A stretch of 64,000 nucleotides of DNA from Arbacia lixula (GCA_963669155.1 OZ022591.1:3253797-3317796), one strand, 5' to 3'. Counted from the first letter of the stretch, positions 10,874-25,040 are shown. Notes: generated from the letters alone by a model not told the origin. Numbers and translations: made by a program.

Positions 10874-13800
10874 TGGGACTTAAAAAACATGTAGCATGGA
10901 TGGAGAAGAAAAAAGCAGGACGGATGGAGAGGGAAAAGAAACAAGAGAATGAGAACATGAGGAAGAACAAAACAGGAATGAGACCAAGGCTATTAGATAA
11001 GGAGAAGAAGGAGAAGGAGAGACGATGAAAGAAAATCTTTAAAGAATATGAAAGACATCTGAGATCAAGGACCAAACTATTAGCATTCAGCCTTATTACC
11101 ATCTGTTTGGTCTTGATGGTATAGGTAAATACACATGCATCAAGCCTGAAATCGAAACTACCTCCGTCCTTGCCGAAGTAATCGTCACACATGAGCTTGA
11201 ACTTCCAATGCCTACGTCACACTACGTAATAATGGGTCTGTAGTCTCTATTCCGGCGTAATACAATGTACCGTCATTCGAGTTCCACCCGTTGATGTAAT
11301 AAAATATTGTAACCAATACGCTGCTTGATAAAGATGTTGCTCTTCATCGGGTGGAGTTCGGGGGGGGGGGGGGGGTGTGCGTACCCCCTCCCTCCTAAAA
11401 AAGCAAACAAGAAATTAAATTTCACTTGGTGTTCACGATTATGATATTTAGTCATGTTACACTTCGCCCGTCTCATCATGTCATTGTTCCATCTTGTACT
11501 ACTTACTCGATGCCTGGCTGTGCGTTTTACTTACCTGCAATATCATGATCTTTCTTTCTTATGACATAACCCTTTTTTTTTGGGGGGGGGGGGGGGTGCC
11601 TATTTTGACCCCTCCCGCAGTTTGAACTTGAATCGCTGGTGTATCTAACCAAAACTAGAAAATTTAAAAGAAATGGAAATGAATATTGACATGAAGGCGG
11701 ATGGGATACAAAAAAACAAGGAGCAATTAATTTTCGAGAAGATAAAATGGAATGGGGCGATGTATTCTATTCTCATCAATCACAAATAATCATTCTCTTA
11801 AAACTTTCAATTATTGACTCTAAATTTGCGCACGGCGCATTTCTGCACGAGGTATACACGGAAACTCATGACAAAACAGAAGTTTTTCTGGTTTATGTCG
11901 CCCCAGAAGCTCGCCAGCCATAACCTCCGAGAAGAGACTACTGAAATTTGAGGTAACAATGACCCGCCCCTCCCTCACTCTGCAAGCGACCAATCGCCGC
12001 AAACACAACCCAACCATTAGCCCCCAACCCCTCCCCTTCGTTCGGCATATAGACCAATTACTGCCCCATGATTACTGACCGAGGCTAACGATTTAGTGGT
12101 CACTGACGCCCGTCAATTGTTGTGAAATCAGTATTTTATCTGGTCAAGTAGTTTGGCCGTATTAGTTTATTTGGTCAAGTAGTTTGGCCGGAACCACAAG
12201 GTTATATGGTCACTAATCAGTCCTTTTATTCATCGTAGATTTGTATCCTGGTTTACAAAATCATTTCATTTTATTTGTTTTTATTATATGGCACAAGTCA
12301 ATGTTTGTCTAAGGTATTTTATAAAAAGTGGACTTGTACTAAAATTGTAAAATATACCCTGTTATGTTTGATTGCTTCTAAACAGGTCTTCGTTTATGAG
12401 CGAATAACATACGGATAAGAAAGAGATTATGATGATCGATGTTTATACAGATTCTTCATAAACAATAATTATGCAAAGTTACTTTCATAAAAAAATGAAA
12501 GATGTCCGCTTCATAGGACAGGATGATTGCATCATATAAACTTCATTCACAACATATTGCTCAAATCTGCGAAATTTAGCAGTGAAGTGGAAATTGAAAT
12601 ATGAATATTAATTCGCAAGATAAGATGTAGCTATCAAACGTCTCCTGATACATGACTATTCAAATAACTTTGTGTTGTACGACTGCAGAAGGAAAACATT
12701 GCCTATAGTCCTTGGTAAGCATTTGTGTTACCGATAATGTACACACATCTCATTGGCATAATTTCTTCTTGCACAGGAATTAGACGAAATAGAAGTGCGA
12801 CTTCTGACAGTTGTCGCTATGTGGTTTCAGGAACTCTTGTGTGTCACGCGGGCATTTTGTCACCATTGGAATACACAAATCACATAGAGCACTCCCCCAC
12901 CCTACCCCTCCCCCCTGCATCTCATATCTTCCAGTGATGTTCAACCCTTCTGCTCTGCACTTTCCATCTCCCCGAAGACCAGGGGCAAGTTTCTCGAAAC
13001 GATGACAACTCCAAACTCAACACTAAGTCGGTGGGCAATATATAGCCTCCAGATCTGCCCAACAAATATTGCATGTTTGTAGTGATATTTTGTATTTATA
13101 TACATGTATTCCTTTTTATGAGCGAATTTTCATTCTAATGTTCGGTTTCCACTGTCATACGTCCCGTTACGGACACAATTTGTTGCTCATCGTGGATGGA
13201 TGTTTTGATCGCGCGACAGTATGATTTTCAGGCAGTGAAAATGGTACTCGACAGGTCGTTACAGATCGTGGGAGTTCACCACAATCGATCAACACGATTC
13301 AACGTAATCAGTGCGCTTTGTTATTAGATATTATGCTTTGATTACGATTATGATTGCCAATCAATGATATTGATTGATTATAGAAAACTTATGAACCGTC
13401 CATATACTTTTTACGATCAAGGCGATTGCCACAACTGACCTCAAGATATGATAAGACCGATAGGATGACAACGACTACTCTAAGGTTCGTGTAACAAGTT
13501 TAATCGTGGCACAAATCGTAATAGTGATAACATGCCATAATGTATTCCCGTCAGGATTAGGAATATTTATTCGCTTATTGGCCGTGATTCTAATGTCACG
13601 CGTGTTCATGAATATGCGTATGAAATTACCGACTTGAAGCTGAGGTTGGTTCGAGTTGTCTTCGTTTCGGGAGACCTACCCCTGGACGTCTCATTTCATT
13701 GCCGATCCCAAGTCTGGTCTGAACTTATCGGTCACTGATAACCGGGTTAAAAACTGTTATTGTCGATTGCATTCGACGGCTCTCTTCCAGTGCTGGAGCT

Positions 13801-13920
13801 CACTCGCGACATTCAGGATTAAAACAAAAAACAAAAATCATCTCGACTTAGTGTAGCTTCCTTGGCACTGCGACGGTACTTGTAGTTTTAGTAGGGGAAA
13901 GGGCTTACTAGCTGACAGCT
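10874..13920. other. Non-coding stretch with two G runs
   Basis: Contains G runs at about 11360-11375 and 11581-11596. A 31-bp direct duplication (TGGTCAAGTAGTTTGGCCG core) has copies starting at 12141 and 12172. No supported gene. Confidence 0.55.
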
Positions 13921-13921
13921 G

Positions 13922-13962
13922 CCCCCCCCCCCCCCTCAGCCCAACGCACGCACTCGCTCACG

Positions 13963-14039
<77 letters not shown>

Positions 14040-14041
14040 GC
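13922..14041. repeat. Poly-C, (CT)n and (CA)n compound array
   Basis: A run of 14 C is followed by (CT)n at 13961-14020, which switches directly to (CA)n. Confidence 0.95.
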
Positions 14042-14944
14042 ACAGTCATGCACACAAAACGCGAGAACCTAATGTAACACATAGTTGAACATCGGCCTAT
14101 ATTTGAAACATTTGTAACTGGGTGTTTTAATATTGATTTTAATAAATCAACAAATAATCGATTGTTTCTGCGGCTGCACCTTCTCCTTCTCCTTTTCCAC
14201 CTCCTTCCCCTTTTCCTTCTCCTCCTCCTCTTCCTCAAGCTATTTCTCCTCCCCTCCTCCATTATACAACAATGCCAACTTGACACTTGATAGCACAGAC
14301 GTACGATAATACGCTATCACGGACTTACCACTCATACGGAAAATGTAACGAAGACGAAAAAGAAGAGACAGCACGAATTAATCTGTATCAAATCATCTCG
14401 TCATATTTAACTACCCAGACATTATCTGGGCATCTTCATTATTGGCTTCTTCTCCATGCTTATTGGCTTGTTCCTCGTGAGCGAAGTCTCCGCAACCAGT
14501 CTCGAGAGATGAGAGCTACATTTGCCACAATGACCCCTTGAAATAACATTGGCATCAAGCCGGTCCCTTCAACCACTTCTCGAATAAATCATCCTTTCGA
14601 ACTGAATACCAGAAGGTTTAGATTCAGGTAATGGATAAGATTTTTTTTTTCTTAAAGAAAAACACAGTTTATTTTCCTTGACCTACTTTGAAAAATTAAG
14701 CTTTAAACGATTCTTCCATCTGTTTCTCGGTCACATACTTGACTTGTTTATGAAAATGATATATGTAGCAACTTTCAAATTTATGAATGTCGCTAGCGTG
14801 ATTGCAGTAAGTCTCAATATTTCTTAGCAATATTTTAGATTTGTACCACATTCCCTACCACCGCGATCGTACGGTACGGGAAAGTAGGTTATATCGCCGT
14901 CGAAGCTTTTGTATGTGACTGAAGAAGGATCATGAGTGAATGAG

Positions 14945-14948
<4 letters not shown>
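14042..14948. other. Non-coding stretch
   Basis: Includes a C/T-rich patch at 14175-14265 and otherwise unique sequence. No supported gene. Confidence 0.5.
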
Positions 14949-15030
<82 letters not shown>

Positions 15031-15117
15031 TCTGTGTGTCTGTGTGTATGTGTGTGTGTGTGTGTTTGTGTGTAGGTGCGTGTGGGAGTGTGTGTATGTG
15101 AGAGTGTGTGTGTGTGA
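14949..15117. repeat. (TG)n array
   Basis: Pure TG to about 15022, then degenerate TG with TA, TC and GA interruptions. The His/Thr and Cys/Val frames are artefacts. Confidence 0.97.
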
Positions 15118-16864
15118 GCATGTATACACAGTCGAGTGTTTGCTCTAGAATTATTTATTTGTATTATAGGATAAAAGAGCAATAATATATAATATATACT
15201 AATACTACTACTAATACTATTGATAAGTAGAAGAATAATGAAAATGATGAGAGCAACGAACGCGTGACACATTTCCCTGCACGCATGTTCTCCTCCGAAG
15301 GAAATCAACGACTCTCCAACAAGGTCAATGCCCGTTGATAATTAGAACCGATCGCAATAATATTCTCTGAAAGGTGCGCATTCAGACAAGAGCGCAGTGT
15401 TTTGTCGCTATCGCTTGCCATAATGGTCTTTCTATCAGGCCCTACACGGAAGCCCCCCCCCCCCCATCCAACCCCCCCCCCCCCCCCCCCCCCCCGCCCT
15501 CCGACTGAAAGGTGACCGCCTTGGTGTGTACAACCCATTGGCTATAAGTATTTCCATCGTTTGCCGCACCGTCAAAATGCCGGCGACAAAGTACACGCGG
15601 TGAGCGGGATTTATAAACCGCTCTCGTGTGAAGGTTACATTAGACATGTTAGACTTACTCGATGCGATCAACACTTCGACCTCATAAACTCTTGATTGGC
15701 ATTATGTCTACGTATCGAGGTACCTGCACAAAACGATGCACTGGTTAATCTCTTTGCTCGCCGTCTTAGCGGTCGCCGTGTCTAGCCTAGCAGGCCCGCC
15801 TGGCGGTCGACGTAGGTTGCGAAGGCCGAAACCCTGCGCCATGACTCAAATAGTATCGCTTGACTTGGCGCGACGTTTCTCAAATTAAGGGCAATAAAAC
15901 GCCGAATTGCGGACGCGACACTCCTCATTTCGTACATAGCCTGCTTAATTTTGTATCGAGACGCGTCGATCACAAGCCAACAGTAGCATCTAACCCCTCA
16001 AAACAATGGGATAACACCCTCCTTCCCGCCCCTCCACCGCCCCCTCCCCTTGCCCTTCTCCATGTTCTCAATCTCTTTCTCTCCCCCCCCCCCCCTCCCT
16101 CTTCAAGTGGCTTTTTACCAGAAGAATAGCATGGGGATAGGAGTAACAGACCCATATTTCTCGCCCTTATTCGCCAACTTGTTAACCTCCCCCGTCCCAT
16201 TGGCACAAACATATGTAATAAACCAATCGAGTAGCCATAGCTTTGTACTTGGTACAGTGAATGAGATATATTTGCTTTTTGAGAAAAGGGGCATTGACAC
16301 CATGGTGCCAACCCCCCCCCCCCCCCTCCTCCTGCGGCCTACACCTTCCCCGCCCCCATCGCCCACCGACGCCCCGCGTAATGTATGACTTCTCGATGGA
16401 TGTCGCCTGCCGATCAGGTTTGCTGGTCTGATTGTGTTAAAGACTGGAACGAGGCTCCGATGTGTCTGATGAGTCGTCGTCTCGATCCAGCCAGATTTAA
16501 AACAGCCGAATTGTACAATCATCCCAATCAGATCCATTATTCAATGTGTTTCTGCCCCATCGTTCAAATCAATGCGATTTCTTTCAAGTGAGTCGAAAGT
16601 TGTCATCCATGTTCATACCCATGCGGCACTAAAAGCTAATCAATGATTGAAAGAATGTATTTGGTTTATGAAGTAAATCTGTTGGTTTGTATTAATCTAG
16701 TCCGAGGGACGAGGGACGCCACGGTCGCCATTCCGTCGACGTCATGCATGCAGATCATCGGTATTCAGTTTGAGTCTTAACCGTTTGTGTACCAGATCAA
16801 ATGCTGCTCATTGGGATATTTGTGTATTAATTGTGAATAAAAAGTTCATGCAGCCCTCGAAGAG
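15118..16864. other. Non-coding stretch with several C runs
   Basis: C runs lie at 15453-15465, 15472-15495 (about 24 C), about 16084-16095 and about 16312-16326. The sequence between is GC-richer than average. Several short Pro- or Gly-rich frames are driven by these runs. No exon is supported. Confidence 0.5.
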
Positions 16865-16901
16865 TTAAGAGCGCAGCATGTGCACTATACCCTACACTGT
16901 G

Positions 16902-17390
16902 AAAGGCATAGTTCTGCCTGAAATCATTTTGGTTTCAAGAAAAGGAGACACACGAAAAAAAGCATATTAGTGAAGGTTTGACTAAAATCAGTCAAAGGAA
17001 AAGAAATTTATTTGAATTTAAATTTTTGATATTGTGACGCCACGTGCGAGGTGCTCTCCCATATATTGTGTACAGTTTTTTTTTGGAAAATGTCAATTTT
17101 CTCAAAAGGATACTTATTATTTCACCTGTGCGTTTGATATCTCATTAAACACATGTTATCACACACATATCGCTATTAAATGAATGTATTTCTCCATCAA
17201 AGAACAGAAAAAAGGCAATCTATGGAAAAGGTAGTACACAACATATGGGAGAGCGCATCGCAAGTGACGTCACAAAATCGATTTTTTAGATTCAAATAAC
17301 TTTCTTATCCTTGGACCTATTACTATTATGTTTCTCTCATGTGTCTCCTTTTATTGAAACCAAAATAATTTCAGGGTGAACTATCCCTTT
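16902..17390. mobile_element. Foldback MITE, family B
   Basis: The left end AAAGGCATAGTTCTGCCTG and the reverse complement of the right end, AAAGGGATAGTTCACCCTG, match. The similarity continues inward for roughly 170 bp per arm, including a shared GGAGACACA and a GTGACG(T/C)CAC block. It has no coding capacity. A damaged copy lies at 46378-46535. Near-identical 23-bp direct repeats flank the element at 16865-16887 and 17389-17411, but the left one is 14 bp away from the terminus. Confidence 0.75.
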
Positions 17391-17411
17391 AAGAGCGCAG
17401 CATGTTCACTA

Positions 17412-18634
17412 CTCTGCAATGTTAAGTAAATGAAGAGCTTGTTTTCAAAAGGGGCTCAATCCATTTTTCTTCAAAGTCGAGTTATTAGTCCCAGCACAGT
17501 GAGAGATTCACTCTTCCTGTGGCAGATAAAAGGCTGCACTATGGAATTTGTGTACACCACTGTTTACAAAATGCACCTTTGACACACAACGAGTTAAACG
17601 AGCAAGACCGACCATTGCCACATTCTAATTTCAGTTTCACATAGGCGCCTGTAGAAAATCAGATTTAAAAAAAAATGGTTTTCTCGTACGTTTTCAAAGT
17701 GGATTATGGAAATAAGCCCTTCAAATATATGTTAAAATATAAAGCTTAATGACAGACTAATCCAAATCCCAAACCATAACCAAAACCACGCCTAGATTTC
17801 AACTTGTTATTGTAGATGAAATTGTGGAAGATTGAATCCGCATGAATTATTTAAGCACTAAATGAAACCAAAAACGAGTTTTGTGCGTATGAATGTATTA
17901 ATCGGTGACCCTTTCAATGAAGAGAACTTCTTTTAAGTTTGGAGAGAAGTACAATTCTTAGAATATTGTACATGCTTCCAACCTTATTATTCGCGTAGCT
18001 TTAGCGTTATGTAGTATCAAACGTGAATTTATACAGACCTTTTTACTTATTTCTCTCAAGATATTTTGGAATACTATGTAGTCCATTTCATACATTTGAA
18101 TTCATATGATGAATACATCCACACACTAGATTAGTTTCTATGAGCTCATTTCAGAATCAAGCATGATATGTATCATGCCAAGCAATGTGTAACATTTAAT
18201 GTGCTCGTAAACAGTACTGACTTTGAAAGGGAGCCGTTCTATTTTGGGCAGTGCTCGTATTTTCACCGACCGCCGCCATGCAATTAAAGTGATGACCAGT
18301 CATGTGTAATGATATTACAACCGTACACCTATGATATAACTTCGCTTGTTTTATTTTCCACGAATGGTTTCTTCGACACAACCATAGCAGCCTTGATCTG
18401 TAGCAGAAGATAGGCGACTCCAGCTTCAATGGTACCACCATTAAACGTTACTGCTGTTTTACCTTTATGACCTTGTAGATTTCTTGTCTTGCGATTTAAC
18501 AGTTCAAATCCATGAGGGGCGAGCACCTAAATGTGCAAGAGGCAAATGAACTATCAGCGGCAGTAGGAGGAATTGGCCTAGAAGTAGAAAAAAATAGTCG
18601 TAAGTCTATAGAATGTTGTAGCAGCAACATAGAT
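17412..18634. other. Non-coding stretch
   Basis: AT-rich unique sequence. No supported exon or shared repeat. Confidence 0.5.
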
Positions 18635-18702
18635 AGAAGAAGAAGAAAAAAAAGAAGAAGACGAAGAAGAAGAAGAAAAAGAAGAAGAAGAAGAAGAAGA
18701 AG

Positions 18703-18734
<32 letters not shown>

Positions 18735-18769
18735 GTAGTATAGATGTAGTAGTAGTAGTAGAAGAAGAT

Positions 18770-18833
<64 letters not shown>

Positions 18834-18865
18834 TAGTAGTAGAAGTAGTCGTAGTAGTAGTAGTG

Positions 18866-18910
<45 letters not shown>

Positions 18911-18936
18911 TATAGTAGTAGTAGTATATAGTAGTA

Positions 18937-18972
<36 letters not shown>

Positions 18973-18976
18973 CAGC

Positions 18977-19043
<67 letters not shown>

Positions 19044-19057
19044 AGAAGTAGTAGTAG
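18635..19057. repeat. Compound (GAA)n to (GTA)n array
   Basis: AGAAGA triplets occupy 18635-18731 and switch to AGT/GTA triplets from 18732 to the end. A few GAAGAA islands remain near 18761-18768 and at the far end. Long Val, Arg, Thr, Tyr and Ser homopolymer frames are artefacts. Confidence 0.97.
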
Positions 19058-19622
19058 GAAATTAGAAGTGTTCTCATTTTCCTCATTCACTTTATTTCTC
19101 ATTACTCTTCACCTCCCCCATCGCCTTTTTGCTACCTCTCCTCGTCCACATTATTGCTCTCCTTCTTCTCACCATTCTATGTTTTTCCATCAACTTCCGG
19201 TCAGGAACATGAATGAATGTACTAGTGAGTGACTCTCTCATCTATCTTCCTTTCCCCCTGATGCCATATTTAGCGTTTGATGACAATTCCAGTCGAATTC
19301 TTCTCCGCATCCACAAACACGACCAATCTTCTTCGAATCTATCCCGATCTCGACCCCCCCCCCTTCCCCTCTCCCCCCACCCTTAACCAATGATGTGGTG
19401 GCCTGTGGATTCAATTTGCAGTCATGTTCCACGGTCGTCCGACCCACTTTCGGCATGAATTAAAGCATAATCGAGTCCATTTTGGATGAATAAATCGATT
19501 CTCGGAAGGCGGAGAAGACGGTCCATTGACGGCCAAAGAATGCTACATTCACGAAGATTTTTCTGAGCGATGTTCCAAAGATGCTTAGAATGTCCTAGCG
19601 GTAACCTGTCTTCCAGACGTTT

Positions 19623-19790
19623 GGACATTTCTGATTGAACTTAAAAGTAGAGTCTAGCTACCCGTCACTCTATCATTCTCCTCTTCACTTCCCCCATTCA
19701 AAGCGAGCCCGAGAGAAAATTGAGAATGATTAGTCTATACTGCCAGACCCGTTAATTGAACATCATAGTTTGTATTAAAATGCCCAGCAG
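19623..19790 (+). repeat. Dispersed repeat family D, copy 1
   Basis: Shares an ordered series of blocks with 63393-63560 in the same orientation. These are GACATTTCT, TAGAGTCTAG, CTCCTCTT, GAGAATGATTAGTCTA and AGACCCGTT, ending near CCCAGCAGGCTT. It is non-coding and its class is unknown. Confidence 0.65.
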
Positions 19791-19897
19791 GCTTGAAGCC
19801 AGGCTAATATCACGTTTTAGGCAGCGTATCTCCGTGTGCAGACAGAACTACATTCTTTTTAAAATCGTAAGAAGCAAAATAATCGTACATAGCCCAG

Positions 19898-20045
19898 GAT
19901 CCCGTCCTATAAAGAGTTGCGGTTGATCTGAAGCGATCGCAAGTCCAATTCCCTATCTCTAGTGTGCAGACTTACGATTGATATTAATCGTAAATTAGGT
20001 TGCAAGAAATATGAAATTGTTATAAGGCAGGACCCATGTTTGTGA
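19898..20045 (-). mobile_element. Short MITE, family C, copy 1
   Basis: About 148 bp with imperfect terminal inverted repeats (GGATCCCGTCCTAT at the left, TATAAGGCAGGACCC at the right). The interior carries the GCGATTGAT / ATCAATCGCAA motifs shared with 36631-36746 and 51690-51842. Strand is relative to the 51.7 kb copy. Confidence 0.7.
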
Positions 20046-22165
20046 AATATCAAATGTATCAGTAACATATAATTCAAAGCATGCTTGAAAAAAAAACATA
20101 TTCCTCTGTAGATTACCTCTCAACATCAGATCCCTTTCCTAAATGAAAGTTATGGCTAGATCCTTTCATTGTCTTATATGTGGCTATGATCTTATCAATC
20201 ACAAAATTGACGAGAAATAATTAACAAGATATAAGTCGATTGTAATTCGAGATTGAAACTTGCAATGTCAGCGTAACGGTCTGCAGGTAGGAGTATCATT
20301 ATTGCTAATCAACCTGACCAAAAATGTTTTTGAAGGGTTACCATGGTTACAGTGAATAGAAAATAATATCAGAAATTCCTGCTTATCATTCTTATTCTTT
20401 ATTCTGATTTCTATCCCAAGTCTTAAATTCTACACTATACGCAGGAAAAATTTAGCCCCCCCCCAAAGTATGTGTTTGTGTGTGTGTGTGTGTGTGGGGG
20501 GGGGGGGGGGACACACCTTATCCCATGCCAAACTTCATTTTCCATGTCTTTTTCTGGGGGGGGGGGGAGTAGACAAAAATAATGTTTACCAAATAACATT
20601 TTGACTTTCGACTCGATCAATGCGCCAAAGAATTGAATTGAATTGTACCACTCGTGAGATTTCTTCCTAGTGTGAAACGTTCTTGTCTCTTTCTGGTAAA
20701 AAGCACAAAAAACAACGGCAACGCGTCAAAGAATTTCACCCCTCCCCCCCCAAAAAAAAAAAAAAAAAAAAATCCCCCTCCCCCCTTCCACCTCCGAACC
20801 CCACCCTATACCGCCTCTGCAACACTTTTAGCAATCCCCAAAACCGTCTCCTTCTCTTTCAGGTGTAAAAATACACACAAAAAAGCTAGGGCAACTTGCC
20901 AAAGAAATCCCCCCTCCCCCTCAACCTATTTCTTTTTTATACCTGCAACGCGTCATAAATGTAAACAAATAGTCTAAATCCCATAAAAAGAAATGGAAAT
21001 CCTGAAGAACAAAAACAAGAAAACCCGCAGAAGTACACTTTCTTGAGAAAACATTAAAATCTGCGGCGACTGACGAGAGGTCATTGCCACCTGACGTAGG
21101 ACCCTGGTCAAGGACGAGTTTTTGTTGTTGTTGTGTAAGCCCCCCAATCATGCCCCCAACCTCGTTACGTCACGGGTGTCTTAACCGCACGTCCAGACTG
21201 ACGGGTTATGTATTTGCGATGCCAAGTTGAACAAAAAATCTAAATGACCTAAATGATTATTACTGATATCTTTTTAAGCACCGAGGCAAATCACGTGTCG
21301 CACTGTTCCCCAGAATGGCGGCTATGTCGCATGGTTGATATACAATAAGTTATATAATTACATGTAATACTCGAGGAGACTCGACACTCCTTCCAAATAT
21401 TAGTTCTTAAGTGCACCTCCCCATCCAATGAGAGGAAAAAAGTAACCCCCCCCCCATCCCCACTTCCGTAGTCACAAGGTTCAGGTGTTGCTCTTCTACA
21501 ATACAAACGGGGGCTTGAGAGTGGCGCCCCCGCCCCCCTCCCCAACACACACACCTCCACCAAGAATGGTGCAAATAATTTGACACTAAAAGTCCAGGGC
21601 TCTTGAAACCAGGCTATCTGCCTTGCCATAGATCGTGCAGAAATGCAGGTCAGATGTCGGCAGTTCGACCGAAGTTAGAGTTCTTTGACGTCAAACTAGC
21701 CTTGTCAAAGGAATTTCCTTTCATTTCCTCCAAAGATCTACTCCAGTTTTTGTTACGATACGTTTGTGTAAACAAAATTATAAAGAAATTGCCACCCTGC
21801 ATTTCCTACTTGGAAAAAGTAGAAAAAAGGAAAAAGAAAGAAAAAGAGGAAATTGTATAAGATATGTCTATAAACGATCTGCCATGCTCTAATAACTCTT
21901 TCAACAATATTTTCCAAAATGTTTGCCCTGGTTTCTTTTTAATATGGCGTTTGTTTATATATATTTGTTATCGAAAATACAATCACATCGGTGTTTCTTT
22001 CCTTCTACATTGTATCTATAAGATACACTTTGTAGAAACCCTTCTCTCCAGCTTCTCAGACATTTTTCTTACTTTCTGCGATGCAATGAGCTTCTGGAAG
22101 GCATGCCGGAGAATCGTGTCAGACTATGCACGATGGTATTGTTCAATGCTTCAATGTGACAATGG
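20046..22165. other. Non-coding stretch with short arrays
   Basis: Contains a TG run joined to a G run (20471-20510), another G run near 20557, a C run joined to an A run (about 20743-20772), and C runs near 21449 and 21530. Short frames, including 21603-21860, show no recognisable domain. Confidence 0.5.
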
Positions 22166-22309
22166 TCTCTTTCTCTCTCTCCTTCTTTCTCTTTCTTTAT
22201 CTCTCCCCTTTTCTCTCCATTTCTCCCCCTATCCCCTCTCTCTTTCGCTCTCCTCCTTTCTCTCTCGTTCTCTCTCTTCCCCTTTCTCCCTCTTTCTCTC
22301 TTTCTCCCT

Positions 22310-22376
<67 letters not shown>
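22166..22376. repeat. Pyrimidine-rich tract with (CT)n
   Basis: A degenerate C/T tract leads into pure (CT)n at about 22315-22372. Confidence 0.95.
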
Positions 22377-22379
<3 letters not shown>

Positions 22380-25039
22380 TTAGGTAATGTACATGTTTTG
22401 CCAGCCATCATGACATGTCAAGTGTTCTACGAAATGTGAATCGTGAATTTAAAGAAGCAAATGATGTATCGAGCGTATTAACTGGAAATCAATTTTAGAC
22501 GCATGACCCCCCCCCCCCCACCCTAATCCCATTCCAATCATTGAATTTTCATGATTTTGCTGGTGTATATGACGAAGAGAGCTAATAAACTGTGTTATAA
22601 ATAAATGTGCCGGTAGTAAGTTACAAGGAATATTCATTAAGCATAGAAATAAACTATCCCAATCAACAGAGTGATTACCCCACCCCTTTTTTATCCTTTT
22701 ACTCCATGTCTTGTTTTGCAAAACTCTCTCTATAAGTCATGAGTGTAGTCAAACACACACATACATCTTTCATGATCCAAATCTTACCTGAAAGTACGTC
22801 ATGATAATTTGTCATCACCCTATTTTTTATTTACTTTGATGGCAAAACCCGTTTGAGCTCAATTTTTACCAAATCGGCTAAATAATGAGATGACCTGTGG
22901 GTGTGCCTGATGAATTCCTCAAACATGTGAAAAAGCCTTCCCTTTTTTAATTATAATCTAAATTTGACATGTGCATCTCATTTTGTGTGTTTGTATACGG
23001 AAAGTATGAGTTAATCATAGAGATGAATATCGCACTCGTCTATTATGCACATAATGTTACATACAACCAATGATATAGCGTTTTGGCTAAAGCAAAAACG
23101 GAGTACTCGGAGTAGCAAGATAATCGTTTTCATAAAGGGCCTCCTACATAAATTCCCCCCCCCCCTTGCCACCTCCACCGCTCCCCTCCCACACCACCAC
23201 CATCAGAACATGGGAAAGAGGCATGATTGCTACAATAAAGTGGTATCAACAAGGTGACAGAAATACTTTGCAATAACTACTTTCTGTTCTTAAAGAAAAA
23301 AGCATCGTCGGTTTGACCAATTAAAAGTGCAGGGTACTAAGAAAATTATCTTAGCCTAGGAAGGCATTTAGAACATGTCTGGGCACAATCAGAGAACCTT
23401 TAAAGCACATAAGACGTACAGGACCGATGGAAGATTTAAAAGTGAGATGTTCTTTATCCATTAGTTTTTCTTTATAACAGTTTAATGCAAAACGAGCCAT
23501 TCTCAGCACACCTTCTGCATGACGTTGTTTGTTTAGCTCACTTTCAACACGTTGATATCCCCTTGATTTTTATCAACTTGAATTACATGAACACAAGAAA
23601 TATGTGGAAAACTATAGCAAACAAACATGGAAACCGCAACAACGACAAAGAGCAATATCAACAGAGATTGTGTTCTTTTAAACCCTTTCTACATTGTCCT
23701 GTGTGAGATGAGATACTGCTCTATTGGCTTGTGTGCATTGCTGGGCAAAACATTAACAGACGCCACGTAAAGAGTTAATTCTCTCCTTTAAGAGTGAGAA
23801 TATTTTTGGCACATCGCAGCTCGCATTGTTCATGTTATTAGCTAGATTATTTCTGAGAACTCACTTATATTTAGCAGACACCCACTACCACTATGACCAC
23901 AACGTCTCAACGGACCAGCGAAAAATAGAAATCATTCTCACTAGCGTAAGTACTCCCTAGGACCCTTACACTACGTACGTTAAAGTCATGATCGGAGGTT
24001 TCAGCTCAGTGGAAATTCAATCCAATTCTAGTCCAATTTAACCCATTAAGTATATGATCTCAGTCCCGTGCACTTAACACATGGACTACCCGTTCCCGTA
24101 CGTGTAGGGTTGAAATAATGAATTTGATTTAATTTCATTTCCACAAGCTCACTTGAATTGATTCAATGTTCATGATCTCTTCATTGCAACACACTTCAAT
24201 TTGTATGAACTCAGTAATGTAATTTCAAGTAATTCTTAAAGATTTGGTGAAGTAAATTCACAGTACTTTGAAGTTTGATTTAAAATCAATATGAATGAAG
24301 ATATTTAGATTTATAAGCCACCTTTCAGTCACAGCGATTCGATAAACATCAGTCAGTAAGTTCATTTCGATTACTTATACATTTTTCCAGTAAATTGATA
24401 TCGATTCGATTGAATAGCTATCACTAAGTTCAGTTCTATCTTTGTCAATTGAATATAATATGATTGAATCGATTCTCGAAGAACCTACAGCATGTACAGG
24501 AATGTGAATCTCCATAACAACTAACTTAACAAAACAAAGCACCTTCTCCACAAACATATCGATAAATACAATTCGAACACATACCATAAAAAAAAAATCA
24601 TCAATGCAATGTACACAAACATTGTAAACATTGAAAGGAATGAATGGAATAGATGTCGAAAGAAAAAAGTATACACATGAAAGTCACAGTGGCGCTTTTA
24701 AAAGATTTCATTCAACATAAATCAAATGAATTAAGTGCAGTGCATTCAGTGTAGCTTATAATGCTTTTATGTATGGATGTCACACTTTGCGACAGAGATA
24801 TAGAAAGAGAGAGAGAAAACATAAAGGGAGACGGGGAGAGAAAGAGATAGATAGAGAGAGAAATGAAATACATCTATAGCTGAGAGTGTAAATTTAGCAT
24901 GAATTGGAATGTGCAGGGTCGCTTGAGTGCCAATATACTCTATGGAACGAGGTGAAATATCTATGTCAAGTTCGTGCATGGATAATGGTATGATGAATAG
25001 AAACGAGAGAGTGTTTGGAGAGGGAGGAGGCAGGGGATT

Positions 25040-25040
<1 letters not shown>
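22377..25040. other. AT-rich non-coding stretch
   Basis: Includes C runs at about 22507 and 23156. The patch at 24120-24480 is dense in short GATTCAAT/ATTGAATC inverted motifs. No gene recognised. Confidence 0.5.

Noticed and set aside
12777..12890. Acceptor-like site followed by an ELDEIEVRLL-type frame
   Set aside because: Two frames from the same site are open for similar lengths, there is no donor in frame, and no family is recognised.
18496..19102. Long frames of Leu, Thr, Tyr, Val or Arg runs, also at 10426-11192 and 29503-30162
   Set aside because: Direct translations of triplet arrays in each frame and strand.
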